The notes under the pieces were generated by a model. It saw nothing but the letters and a program-made list of their open reading frames with translations, did not search any database and was not told the DNA's origin. Shown here in pieces: positions 54,560 to 64,000 of a DNA stretch of 64,000 nt (position 1 is the first letter of the stretch; each line of letters begins with the position of its first letter). This DNA is from Neoceratodus forsteri (taxonomy: Eukaryota > Chordata > Ceratodontiformes > Ceratodontidae): assembly GCA_016271365.2 (NCBI GenBank), contig CM057450.1, positions 1,805,445,967 through 1,805,509,966 of the forward strand, read 5' to 3'. Made by a program: the position numbers and the translations under genes.

Positions 54560-55395
54560 ATGACATTAAACATACCCTGGTGGTCAGTGGTTCCCTCACT
54601 TCCCCGTGGTGCCCATCACGGACATTATTAAATAAAATTAGCCTGGTGGTCCAATGAACTCCCCACCCACCCATATGCCCTAACGCAGGCAATGGTATAT
54701 GCAATGTAATCCCTGGTGGTCTAGTGTTACCCTCCTTCCAGTATGCCCAATTGCGGGCTGAGCATAAAATCTTAACCCTGGTGGTCTGGTGGTTCCCCTC
54801 CACAGAGGCACCTGGCCACCCAGCACCCTCCACCACGTCATCAGCGGGATGCAGCACCCACCGCATACCGCCTGGCTGCCCACGAATGACAGTTGAGCAG
54901 TATGTTCTGTAAGTTTGAAAGACCGATAGTGTGGACCAATGGGCTTCTGCAGAACATAATATGACACAGGCACAGATATGTGTGAATGAATGCTCTCATT
55001 CACATATTTGTGCTCGTGTAGTATCAGTATGGTCTGCAGCCCATTGGTCCACACTGTGGACCAAAAGCTACAGAACATTCTGTAAGGTGTAATTGCGCAG
55101 GTGGGCGGGGTGCCACCCGCCAGTGATGGGGTGGGGGTGCTGGGTGGCGGGGCCCTGTGGGTGGGAGGAAGGGGTAAGCACTAGACCACCCACGCTATGA
55201 TTTTATGTCACAAGTCCTCGATCGGGCATACTGAGGGGGGTAACACTAGACCACCAGGGATTACATTGCACATACTACTGCCCGCCATCGGGCACACAGG
55301 TGGGTGGGGGGTACCACTGGACCACCGGGGGGGGTTGAGTGCATGTGAACAGTGTCCCTGCTGGGCGGGTGGCCACCCACGGCTGGTGGGTGATG
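54560..55395. repeat. Large inverted repeat with minisatellite-like arms
   Basis: Inner stem: CACAGATATGTGTGAATGA (54971-54989) with TCATTCACATATTTGTG (54996-55012), loop ATGCTC. The stem extends outward through GTGTGGACCAATGGGCT and AGCCCATTGGTCCACAC. The outer arms hold 3 left units of ~90 bp around CCCTGGTGGTCTAGTGTTACC…TATGCCCAAT (54565, 54640, 54710, 54780) and their reverse complements at 55175-55330 (GGTAACACTAGACCACCAGGG). Confidence 0.82.
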
Positions 55396-55409
55396 TGTTG
55401 TGCCCTGTA

Positions 55410-57105
55410 ATGGTGGGGGGAAGGCTAAGCAGGGAGAAGAGGTACCAGAAGTGGAAATCACAGCAGAGAGAGTGAGGGAAGCCCTCAGCTCCCTTAAGAC
55501 GGAGAAAGCACCGGGGCCGGATAAAGTACATCCTAGAGTGCTGAAGGAACTTGCAGAGGTCCTCGCGAAACCCCTGGCAGAGCTTTTCACCATCTCTCTG
55601 AGGACAGGGTGGGTGCCCCAAGACTGGAAGGTGGCGCATGTAGTGCCTATCCACAAGGGGGGATCAAGGGAGGTGGCAGGGAACTACAGGCCTGTCAGCC
55701 TGACATCGGTGGTGGGCAAGGTGATGGAGGGCATTGTCAAGGAGAGGCTAGGGGGGGACCTGGATAAGTCAGGGTGCCTGGACGATAGACAGCATGGATT
55801 CATCCCAGGAAATCGTGTCAGACAAACCTGGTGAGTTCTTTGACTGGGTGACAAGTGCCTTGGACCTGGGTAGACCAGTGGATGTCCTCTTTCTAGACTT
55901 CAGCAAGGCATTTGACTCTGTTCCTCACGTGGGCCTGTTGGATAAGCTAGGAGAAATGGGGATGGGAAACCAGATGATCAGATGGATAGGCAATTGGCTC
56001 CAGGACCGGACCCAGAGGGTCGTAGTTGGTGGATAGTCTCATCTCCAAGGAGGGTCATTAGTGGGGTCCCACAGGGATCAGTCCTTGGGCCCTTCTGTTC
56101 AACGCCACGATCTGACATAAGGACAGGAATCAGGAGTGAGATGAGTCTCTTTGCAGATGACTCGAAACTGGGGGCGGTGGTGGATGGGGAGGAGGGGAGG
56201 GTGGCCCTGCAGGGGGACCTGGAGGCTCTGGAAAGATGGTCTAGAAAGTGGAAGCTGAGGTTCAATGCAGGGAAATGCAAGGTACTCCACCTGGGGGCCA
56301 GAAACCCAGGCCAAGTGTACACCCTGGGTGGGAAATACTACAAGTCTCAATGGCTGAGAGGGACCTGGGGGTGGTGGTGGATGTCAAGATGAACAACTCT
56401 GAGACTTGTAGGAGGGCAGCAGCCAAGGCCAACAGGATGCTGGGATGCATCGCTAGGGGGATCACCTCCAGAAGGAGGGAAGTGATACTCCCTCTGTATA
56501 ACTGCTTGGTGAGGCCGCACCTGGAGTACTGCGTGCAGTTTTGGAGGCCACACTTAAAGAGGGACATTAACCTCCTGGAGAGGGTCCAGAGGAGGGCAAC
56601 CAAAATGATTTGGGGCTTGGGGGACAGGACTTATGAGGAGAGGCTCGAAGAGCTAAATATGTACACATTGGAAGAGAGAAGGGACCGGGGGGACATGATA
56701 GAGTTCTTCAGGTACATGAAGAGGGTAAATAGGGGAGGAACAGTCAGGGTGCTTCAAGGAAGGAGGAGGGCCACTAGAGGGCATGGGTGGAAGCTGGAGG
56801 GGAAGATTCAGGGAGAAGGAGGAGGTGCTACTTCACTGAGAGGGTGGTGGAGCCATGGAATGCACTACCTAGGGGCTGGTGGAGGCAGAGACAGTGGAGG
56901 GGTTCAAGAGGGGGTGGGACAGGTACAGGGGAAGGGTTCTGGAAGCAAAATCTAATGCAGCAAGAATATCCGGAACTGGGAAGGGAGAAGCCAGAGAAGG
57001 CGAGGGGGACAGCAAGGTCAGCACCCAGGGTGGGGGCTGACCAAACGAGCAGACATGAAAGACCGTTAGGCCTATTCTGCTGGCATTTTAGTATGTTAGT
57101 ATGTA
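55410..57105 (+). pseudogene. CR1 LINE, best preserved copy
   Basis: Frame 55400-55834: REALSSLKTEKAPGPDKVHPRVLKEL, DWKVAHVVPIHKGG, NYRPVSLTSVVGKVMEGIVKERL, DRQHGFIPG. A one-base shift near 55800 leads to FFDWVTSALDLGRPVDVLFLDFSKAFDSVPH (motif A), then VISGVPQGSVLGP (motif B) and MSLFADDSKLG (catalytic FADD). Another shift near 56340 gives ERDLGVVVDVKMNN, ANRMLGCIARGITSRR, VRPHLEYCVQFWRPHL, VQRRATKMIWGLG and YEERLEELNMYTLEERRDRGD. The C-terminal block YFTERVVEPWNALPRGWW is at 56835. The tail is TTAGTATG TTAGTATG at 57090-57105. It is 5'-truncated before the RT. Only about four shifts make it the youngest CR1 here. Confidence 0.93.
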
Positions 57106-57402
57106 ATACAGCAGTCCACCTGTGGGTGGCCAGCATTTGAGCCAGGATTTCCTGGCTCAACCTTGCGCCCCAGTATACAGTGCATCTGGTGGTTGTGCCA
57201 GCATATGTGCCGCACAACCCGGGCTGAATATCGGGATGTGCCACATATGCCGGGGCACGCCCCCTTCAGATGCGCCACATAGATTAGCAATGCGCCCCGG
57301 AACAGGATTTGCGCTGCACAAGGCATCCCTTTGAATATTGAATTGGTTAGACAGATTACGGGTTGCGCTTGGCACAACCTCCCTTTGAATATCTCGGCCC
57401 TG

Positions 57403-57800
57403 AGACATTCATGTAGTAAAACTGAAGATGTACCCCAACACTCATAACCTAGACAAAGACCCCTTCGCAACCTACAGAAAATATACATCACACAGACCAC
57501 CACAAATGTTGTCACCAGAGTCTCCTTTTTACCTTGATCCCAATCTGAACTACAAACCTGGTGTTTCATTATGCTACCTTGCAATAATAGTTGGGGAAAA
57601 CAAAATCAGGTCCATAATGAAACACTTGAAAACTATGGCTGACTTACCTGAAAATAAAAATCATGAATCACTCAACACGGAAGACGTATTCAGAAATTAA
57701 TAGATAACAATATCCCTCCCACTGAAGTGCTCAAGTATCTTGGCACAGCAACATACAAAGTAGAGACTGGATTGGGAGGAAGAAGAAGTTAGTCATTGCT
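57403..57800 (+). pseudogene. Crypton-type tyrosine recombinase domain, 3' half
   Basis: The frame 57428-57700 has MYPNTHNLDKDPFATYRKYTSHRPPQML and SPFYLDPNLNYKPGVS (the 'dP…lf.kYl.krP…FYL.p' block of DUF3504), ENKIRSIMKHLKTMADL, then, one frame over, NHSTRKTY (57666-57689), the H-x-x-R catalytic pair in this family, and LIDNNIPPTEVLKYLGTATYKV (57698-57762), matching the '…agvPptei.qltGHknl.sv..Y' end. The Arg-rich H-x-x-R is preserved; the GH of the usual 'tGH' is GT. It is the continuation of 53506-54156. Confidence 0.85.
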
Positions 57801-60174
57801 GTCTGCATTATGCTGTGGAGGACTTCGGAGGAGCAAGCAGGCAGAGTGCTGAGAAGCTCATCCCAGTTTTACAAAACATATGCCAGCTTTGTCATACTAG
57901 CCAGGGCCCTCAGCACTTCTTTTAATCAGTTTTAACCAGCTTAAATGCAAAAAAGGAAAGTGTTCTTTTAATTCTGTTGAACTCTCACCAACTCCTGAAG
58001 CAGTGAATTGTGGAGTGAAAAGTTACTCACTGTCCTGTGCGGGCTGCTTGTCCGCGCAGGGATTGTTGTGGACCCTAGCAAACATGGATGCTTTTCATTT
58101 TTCTTTTTCATAAGCACCATGCACTTTTGCTTGGCCCGAGAGAACTCTTAATTTGTGTGTGTGTGTGTGTGGGGGGGGGGGGATGTATTTTTTTCTACTA
58201 TATACTTGTCAGTTTGGCACTGCCTTTTCTGCCATCTTGCCGTTGATTTCCCCCAAAGGAGATTGAAGCCGAGAATTAGGAAGTTTGATGTTCTACTGGC
58301 TCGAAGGGCCCTGTGACTGGGACAGTATCTAATGAAAGACCATGTCAGAAGGAGACACGGATTTATGTGGGAAACAACATTTTGTACGTGCTGTCTACAG
58401 AATTTATCCTGCACAAGGGGCATGTGGTTTGATACACTTTTATACTTGTTGTTTAGATAAAGCACAATTTTTCTTTAAATAGTTTGCCCTAGTTTCACAT
58501 TTTTAGTTAATATTCCTCCAGTTTATTCCAGTATATTTGAGTGGCTTCCAAATATTTTTTTCCTCTTCTGAAAGAGAGTAAGATGCAGAGTTTTTAATTT
58601 CACTCTCAGGAGCGAGCCTGAGCCTTACATCACTACTAGGATCATGTGATCTAACGTGACTCAACGTGGTTCACTGTGCCTAACCCTCTAAAGCGCATGC
58701 ATGCTGTTCTGCTAGTCAGATCGCCATTTTGCTTCAAAAGAGAATGCACGCTAGTGTCCCTCAGTTTCGGCTCCCATGGGATCCTTCCTCAATGATTTAC
58801 TATGGCCCATTGTAAGTAGTATTTTATGTAATTGCAATCTTTTGGAAACCTTTTTTGTAAACTTGAGAGTCCTGATACGCTTGAATAGGAACAGGAGGGA
58901 TCATTAATTAAGCCCTGATTTGTCCCTTTTGGTAAATGAGAGACAGGATAGTTCATAACAGTTTATGACATTGCATTCCTTCCATTTAAAACCAAATTTT
59001 GAAACTTAAAAAATTAAATACTAAAATATGTAGTGCACCTTGGCCCACTCTGAGTCCTAAATTTATCTAAATCACTTTGTGCTGCATTAGAGTTTAAAAG
59101 GACAATTAGGTCCTTATTGGGCTAAGCTAAGCATATTCAGGCCACACCCTATGGGCCCTTTAATTGGACCAGGATTAACATTAAATTGTACACCTTATAG
59201 ATAGTTTGTACTGAATAAACTATTTTTTTCTGCCTAGCGAATCTTTTAAAGAAAACTATAAATATTATAAGTTAATATAAGTCAGTGTAAGTTTAACAAT
59301 TGAAACTATTTCTAAGTATTCTCACTACACCTTATTCTTTTTACTTCTGAAGGGGCAAAATCAGGTGCACAGTATCGTTTTGCATCTAAACAGGCGTCAG
59401 CACCTTATGTCACACTGGCCCAGCTGACTGCCATACTTTGCACTTCGCATGCAATATTGGAAGGAAAAGGAATAAAAGCAAAAGTACGAAGGAGAAAGAG
59501 CAGTACAAGCCAGTGGGCAGTAGGAGAGGATATATCGCCAAATATTTCAAGGCAGTGGTGAGATTAACTAAGGAGCTACCAGGATCCTAAAGTGGATTGT
59601 GACCCCCTTCCCCCATCCCATTTGCAGTGACTTGGGGGTTGGACTGACCGGAGACTCGAAGGTCTTGAAGATTTTAAAGGATATTTACGATTGACATTTG
59701 ATTTATTCCAGCCATCCTCAGGATATTGGAGAGGCTGGAAAAATTGGAAAAGATGTTACTTAAAAGTATAATTATCCTTGGGACTGATATAGAACCCAGA
59801 GCTTCCCAGGGTTGGTCCAAAGAATCACAGGAGTCTGAATCGAAGGAAGGCTGCATTTGAAAGGCTTTTTGCAAAAACTGTATCTTTTGCATCATTCTGT
59901 TTTCCTCTATTGTCTTTCTGTTTTTTCTGCATATTTGTAGATAGGCCATTAGAGCCAAGCTAATTGATCTAAAGCAAGCCTTATAGTGTGTAATTCCTGG
60001 GTTAACCTACATGCTTTACAAAAGATAGAGGCTGTGGAATATCTAAAATTTAACTATAATTACATTCTTGTAAGTGGCATCAGTGGTTCAAAGCAAAATG
60101 CTAAGTAGTGGGAAACAGTTGAGAAAAACTCACAGTAGGAAAAGTAACTGTGTGTCCCTAGAGGAATTAATGAC
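57801..60174. other. Unrecognised region with simple repeats
   Basis: No gene is supported. A (TG)n run passing into a G run lies at 58156-58182. Minus-strand frames at 58148-58465 and 59674-59958 have no motif. The segment 57990-58100 contains a GC-rich GTGCGGGCTGCTTGTCCGCGC near-hairpin. The rest is A/T-rich. Confidence 0.5.
58156..58182 (+). repeat. (TG)n(G)n microsatellite
   Basis: Nine to ten TG dinucleotides are followed by twelve G. Confidence 0.9.
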
Positions 60175-60189
60175 AACTACCTCCACCAG

Positions 60190-60775
60190 ACCATGTCATC
60201 TCTAGGCCTGTTGCAAGAAGTTTCTTCCATGACCCACCAGGGTGGCCACATTTTGAACCTGGTTTTCTTACTGGGGTTTGAGGTTAGTAACCTCAAGACT
60301 GACCAGGTCGTTTGGTCCGATCACTTCACACTGGGGTTCTCGTTCGGGGCCCTCCCCCTGCAGAGATGGTCAGCTACTGCCCTTTGAGGGATTTGACCCC
60401 GGAGGGATTTCTGGTGGTGGCTGATCTATCTAGTGTGGGTAGTGCATGTGTCGGGGGTCCGAGTGAGGCTGTCGCCACTTATAATACGGTGATGTCAGCT
60501 GCACTCGACTCCCTCGCACCAGTCCGTGTATTACCTAAATCGTCTCACTTGAGATTCCCCTGGTTTGATGGGGAGCTCAATGTGATGAAGATTGCTAGTC
60601 AGAGGCTAGAGTGCTGCTGGTGGAGGTCTGGCCTGGAGGCGGAAAGACTGGCCTTCTCTCACATTATAGTGAGTACAGTTAATGCCACTTACAGCGCCCA
60701 TGGATACACCAGGCGGTCAGTTTCTGCTGGCACTTTCTTGAACCCATTTGGCGTCTCCATAGATCACACTATAAA
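60190..60775 (+). pseudogene. L2 LINE endonuclease end and linker
   Basis: VSSMTHQGGHILNLVFLLGFEV (60225-60290; compare 'pTH.~GHtLDlvis') and VVWSDHFTLGFSF (60309-60345; catalytic SDH) mark the end of the AP-endonuclease domain. The linker has LDSLAPVRVLPKSSHLRFPWFDGELNVMKIASQRLE, the 'apWf.~eL..lK…R.lEr.Wr' block of L2 proteins. Confidence 0.85.
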
Positions 60776-61550
60776 AATTGTGCTTTATAACGGATGTTAG
60801 CTGCCTTGTATTTCGTCCATTTTTTTATCTGTTTAGTACTACTCTTGCAGTCATTTTAGTCTCCAAGGTTCCAGTACTGTACTGTAATTGGTTTCGGATG
60901 TTTTTCAATGGCATGTAATTTACATGTAATTTGCACCAATTACTGCCTCACTGCTGTAATTGACATCAGCTTACCTCCTAAACACATACATTCTACAAGT
61001 TGTCAGCCCCAATCGTCTTGCTAGTTCATTCATATGCGTTCTGCAGAACCCGAAGAGGAACCTGAAGACGGGGTCGATGGAGACATGAAAGCCCGGTCTA
61101 CTCTACTAACTTTGAGGAGAGCAGTGGAGCAGAACAAAAATCACAGACTTCTTCAGCAAAAGGAGCTGGGTCACAGTAGTACTCTAATGTTTTTTTTCCC
61201 TCGCAGCACCTTTTGTATGTTCTCAGTTTACTTTGCTACTGAGAGCGCTAGCTATTTGTTTAATTTAATGTTCTACCTTCTCACTATGTAGTGAATACAG
61301 TAGTACTTTACAACAAAAAATCATAGCTGTTTTTTTTATTTAAAGTTCTGACTTCTCACTATGCTGCTAATAAAGTATAATGCTCCCTACAGTAAACATT
61401 GCTTCTTGGCTCTGTATATGTGACCACGTAGTATACTGCAACTTTGACTTTTGGGGGCAACTTCGGCTTTTGGTTAATCCGTCCATTCTGTATTGCGGGC
61501 AGAACGGAAGAAGACGAATGCGCCTGCACTAAGCGGCTTTAACTGTATCA
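60775..61550. mobile_element. Probable pogo/Tigger-type DNA transposon remnant
   Basis: Two TATAACGGATGTTAGC-like and CTAAGCGGCTTTAACTG-like ends (60786 and 61529, inverse sense) resemble pogo/Tigger termini. Inside, 61034-61180 encodes EEEPEDGVDGDMKARSTLLTLRRAVEQN, similar in character to the acidic C-terminus of Tigger transposases ('…eaLe.LR.yleqn'). It interrupts the L2. No DDE catalytic part remains, so the call is tentative. Confidence 0.4.
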
Positions 61551-61899
61551 GGGGGCAATCACTTGTAAGAAGGCAGAGTTCCTGTCCAGAAAGATTGCTG
61601 CCAGGAAGAATCGACCAACTGCACTTTTTTGGACTGTGGACGGGCTCTTAAACCCAGCCTGTCTTCAGCCAAAAAATATTTTTTCTGCTACTCTTTGTGA
61701 AGAGTTTGCTTGATTCTTCTTGGACAGAGTGTCCATCATCCGGCAGGGCGTTCTGCCAGTGAGTGTCACTGAGGCCTACAGTGATCATCTGGGTCACCCC
61801 CTGAGCACTCCACCTAATTAGGGGGAGTTTAAATTAGTGGAGGTGTCGGAGGTCATTGAAGTTGTTTCCAAGTAAAAGCACACATATTGTGAACTAGAC

Positions 61900-63110
61900 C
61901 CTGTGCCTACTCGTTTTTTTTCAGATGTGTCGGCACTGTTGGCCCTGTGTTCGCCTTGATTGTCCAGTGCTCTCTGTCAGAGGAGATTTTTCCAGATGCC
62001 TTGAAGGAGGAATTGGTTCATCCCCTCCTTTAAAAGCCATCTCTATGCTCTGACATCAAGGCAAATTACTGTCAGATCTCCAACATCCCATTCTTAGGAA
62101 AGGTTGTTGAGAAGGTTTTGGTGCAGCAACTTGAGGAACACCTCATGGCCTTCTATCTCTATGAACCATTCCAGTCTGGATTTCATGAGAGGCACAGTAT
62201 GGAAACCGCACTAGTTCAGGTGCACAGTGACCTCCTCTGGGCTAGAGATCGGGGGGCAGGGACAATTCTCATCCTCTTTGATCTCTGTCTTCAGCCTTTG
62301 ACACGGTAGACCATTGTGTATTGCTTGACCACCTGAGGGAATTCTGTAGACTCACCGTCTCTATCATCTGCTGGTTTGAGTCCTACCTCATGTACAGGAG
62401 GCAGTGGGTAGCGATGGGGAATTTCTCCTCCTTCCCTAGCCTCCTGTCATGTGGAGTATCTCAGGGTTCGGTCTTGTCACCAATGTTGTTTGCCATGTAC
62501 GTGCTGCTCCTGGGTGAGCTCATTAGGAAATTTGACCTGGGTTTTCATTGCTATGCTGATGATACCCAGCTGTATTTTTCCTTTGCTCGGGACATCCAGT
62601 GTAGTGGAAATACTATATAACTGCCTTGCGGAGATCAGTGATTGGATGGCTTATAGCTGGTTGTGACTGAACCCCAATAAGATGGAGGTACTGGTGGTGG
62701 AGTCGAACAGAGGAAAGAACAGGATGGCCTCTGGTGCCAAAACCGATTTATTTCTGGGATCTGTGCTGTTGAAAGCCTCCTCTAGGGTGCAAAATCTTGG
62801 CGTGACCTTTGATAGTAGATTGATGTTTGAATCTTGGGTGTCATCTATTGTCCGGACCAGCTTCTACCATCTCAGGATATCACCTGGGTTAAGCCCCTAG
62901 TTCTGTCCATCGACGTCCTCACCTTAGTGCACACCTTCATGGTGTCCAGACTTGATCACTGTAATGCTCTCTACCTCGGGGTCTCGGGAGGGGGGGGTAA
63001 TCTCTGCCGGCTGCAGCTAGTACAGAACAGAGCTGCCAGGTTGCTGATGGGGCAGTCAGAATTCTGCCACATCACCCTGGTGCTGCGTGAACTGCACTGA
63101 CTGCCAGTGA
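61900..63110 (+). pseudogene. L2 LINE reverse transcriptase and C-terminal domain
   Basis: Blocks: VVEKVLVQQLEEHL (62104-62142), FQSGFHERHSMETALVQVHSDLL (62170-62238), a shifted 'DLSSAFDTVDH' near 62285-62312, VSIICWFESYLMYRRQWVAMG, CGVSQGSVLSPMLFAMYVLLLGELI (62449-62525), FHCYADDTQLYFSF (62542-62585; catalytic YADD). Then SRVQNLGVTFDSRLMFESWVSSIVRTSFYHLR (62780-62875), DHCNALYLGVSG and LCRLQLVQNRAARLLMGQSEFCHITLVLRELH. This is the canonical L2 order. Confidence 0.92.
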
Positions 63111-63495
63111 GATGGAGGATCCTCTTTAAGGTGGGTTTGGTCACCTTTAAGGCCCTACATGGGTTGGGCTCTGGCTGTCTGTTGGACCTTCTCACACCCG
63201 CTGTCTCGGTCCGCTGTCTCTCTGGTCATCCTCTAGGGGCCTTCTGGCGATTCCCAGGATGAGGCTTAAAACTGCCAGCGACAGAGCATTTAGTGTCGCC
63301 GGCCCCGTCCTGTGGAATGTGCTCCCCCATCTGTTTGGGAGGCTCCGTTTTTAATAGGGTTCTGTGTTGTCACAGACCATATTTATTTTATGCTGTCATT
63401 AGTATTGTTATTTTATTCAACACTTATTTATTTATATTGATAGAGTGCTTTTATTGTACAATGCCTGGAAAAATAAAATTTGCCTTGCCTTACCT

Positions 63496-64000
63496 CAACC
63501 CCTCTGGAAGGTGTAAATCCATTTACATACCCCGAAGTTCTAGCAAAAAGCAGTATGATAGATACAAAGAAAACAATTCTAAGCCCCATGGAGGATGACA
63601 ACTCCCAGGGTCTCGATAGAATTAAGGAAGAGGTATCTATCATAAACATAGAAAATTCACCTATTAAAGAGGAGACCTCCCCCATGGTCAAGAAGAAAGG
63701 AAAGACAACCATTGTAAAGCCACCCCATAAATTAAAAGGGTTGTGAAAATCTGAGAAAGGGACCTCTGGAGTCCCTTTAATAGTTAAATGTAAAATAAAG
63801 GGTGCAAAGGGAAACAGTAAAGGAAAAAAGACTGAAATAGAGTGTATTAAGAAAGAAATGATCACAGATTATTTTTTTCTGTAATCAGTAGGAAATCACT
63901 AGAATTAATATAATCACTAGCTAAAGAGAAAGAAGAAAGTGATAGACATGTAACAGCCCCCTGCACTCCAAAAGGCCACAAAACTCATGTAACAAAACTG
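63496..64000 (+). other. Unrecognised A-rich region with a Lys/Glu-rich frame
   Basis: A frame from 63480 to 63746 encodes a charged, Lys/Glu/Ser/Pro-rich peptide (e.g. IKEEVSIINIENSPIKEE, MVKKKGKTTIVKPP). The lysine-rich character continues past its stop. No family is recognised. It might be the start of a gag or other element lying mostly beyond the window. Confidence 0.3.

Larger units (their letters stand above)
54157..57402. mobile_element. hAT-like foldback element, itself split by a CR1
   Basis: The ends are inverted: TTGGGCCGAGATATTCA at 54157 and TGAATATCTCGGCCCTG ending at 57402, that is CAGGGCC-type hAT tips with two changes at the left. Flanking octamers GTAAATTC (54149-54156) and AGACATTC (57403-57410) match at 5 of 8, as an old 8 bp duplication would. 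Without the CR1 the element is ~1.55 kb, with nested inverted arms: an inner palindrome at 54895-55090 and outer arms of ~300 bp. There is no transposase, so it is non-autonomous. Confidence 0.78.
60175..63495 (+). mobile_element. L2-type LINE, interrupted
   Basis: The order is endonuclease end (60190-60345), linker (60345-60770), unrelated insertion (60775-61550), RT (61900-62620), C-terminal domain (62640-63350) and 3' UTR to a TTGCC-type tail at 63480-63495. Coding blocks on either side are collinear, so one L2 insertion was later split. Frames are broken repeatedly, but all main blocks remain. Confidence 0.85.

Noticed and set aside
1..64000. CRISPR arrays, bacterial operons or phage
   Set aside because: No regularly spaced short repeats, no ribosome-binding-site/ORF pattern, and vertebrate-type LINEs throughout.

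Overview
This window is intergenic or intronic DNA from a vertebrate with a large, repeat-rich genome. I find no host exon, tRNA, rRNA or CRISPR array. What can be named is almost all transposable-element sequence: CR1- and L2-type LINEs, L1/Tx1-type LINEs, tRNA-derived and MIR-like SINEs, hAT- and pogo-like DNA elements and, unusually, many tyrosine-recombinase (YR) elements (DIRS-like retrotransposons and one Crypton-type domain). This mix suggests an amphibian (a caecilian would fit), a lungfish or a tuatara-like reptile. It argues against a bird or mammal. The species cannot be fixed from the sequence alone.

Layout. 0.6-5.4 kb: truncated LINE ends (minus LINE tail, plus L1 3' end) and a MIR-like SINE. 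5.4-9.8 kb: a mosaic bounded by ~200 bp inverted repeats, containing a gag-like region, a minus-strand CR1 and the 3' half of a second DIRS lineage. 9.9-11.9 kb: two copies of a long GC-rich SINE with target-site duplications. 11.9-14.2 kb: tandem CR1 3' ends. 14.2-21.3 kb: a short DIRS fragment, then a long decayed DIRS element interrupted by two other repeats. 21.3-24.8 kb: mostly unrecognised. 24.8-29.05 kb: a nearly complete minus-strand LINE whose N-terminal region carries a 2A-like motif. 30.0-35.7 kb: a nearly complete DIRS element with inverted terminal repeats, an internal complementary region, gag, RT/RNase H and tyrosine recombinase. 36.3-42.6 kb: a full-length but inactivated L1 flanked by a ~13 bp duplication. 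43.3-49.9 kb: L2, MIR, a third long SINE, a TA-flanked MITE, CR1, a foldback element, a DIRS fragment and a LINE tail. 50.1-53.2 kb: a CR1-type LINE and a minus-strand RT fragment. 53.5-57.8 kb: a Crypton-type YR domain split by a hAT-like foldback element, which is itself split by a CR1. 60.2-63.5 kb: an L2-type LINE interrupted by a probable pogo/Tigger remnant.

None of the elements looks able to move on its own: every long coding region has stops or frameshifts. The best preserved are the DIRS at 30.0-35.7 kb, the L1 at 36.3-42.6 kb, the CR1 at 55.4-57.1 kb and the minus LINE at 24.8-29.05 kb. Truncated retroposons with A-rich tails and 13-14 bp duplications show that L1-type machinery mobilised SINEs here. 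A MIR-like SINE shares its tail with LINE fragments in the same window, which suggests a second SINE/LINE partnership. Family names below rest on protein motifs and architecture read by eye, not on database searches.
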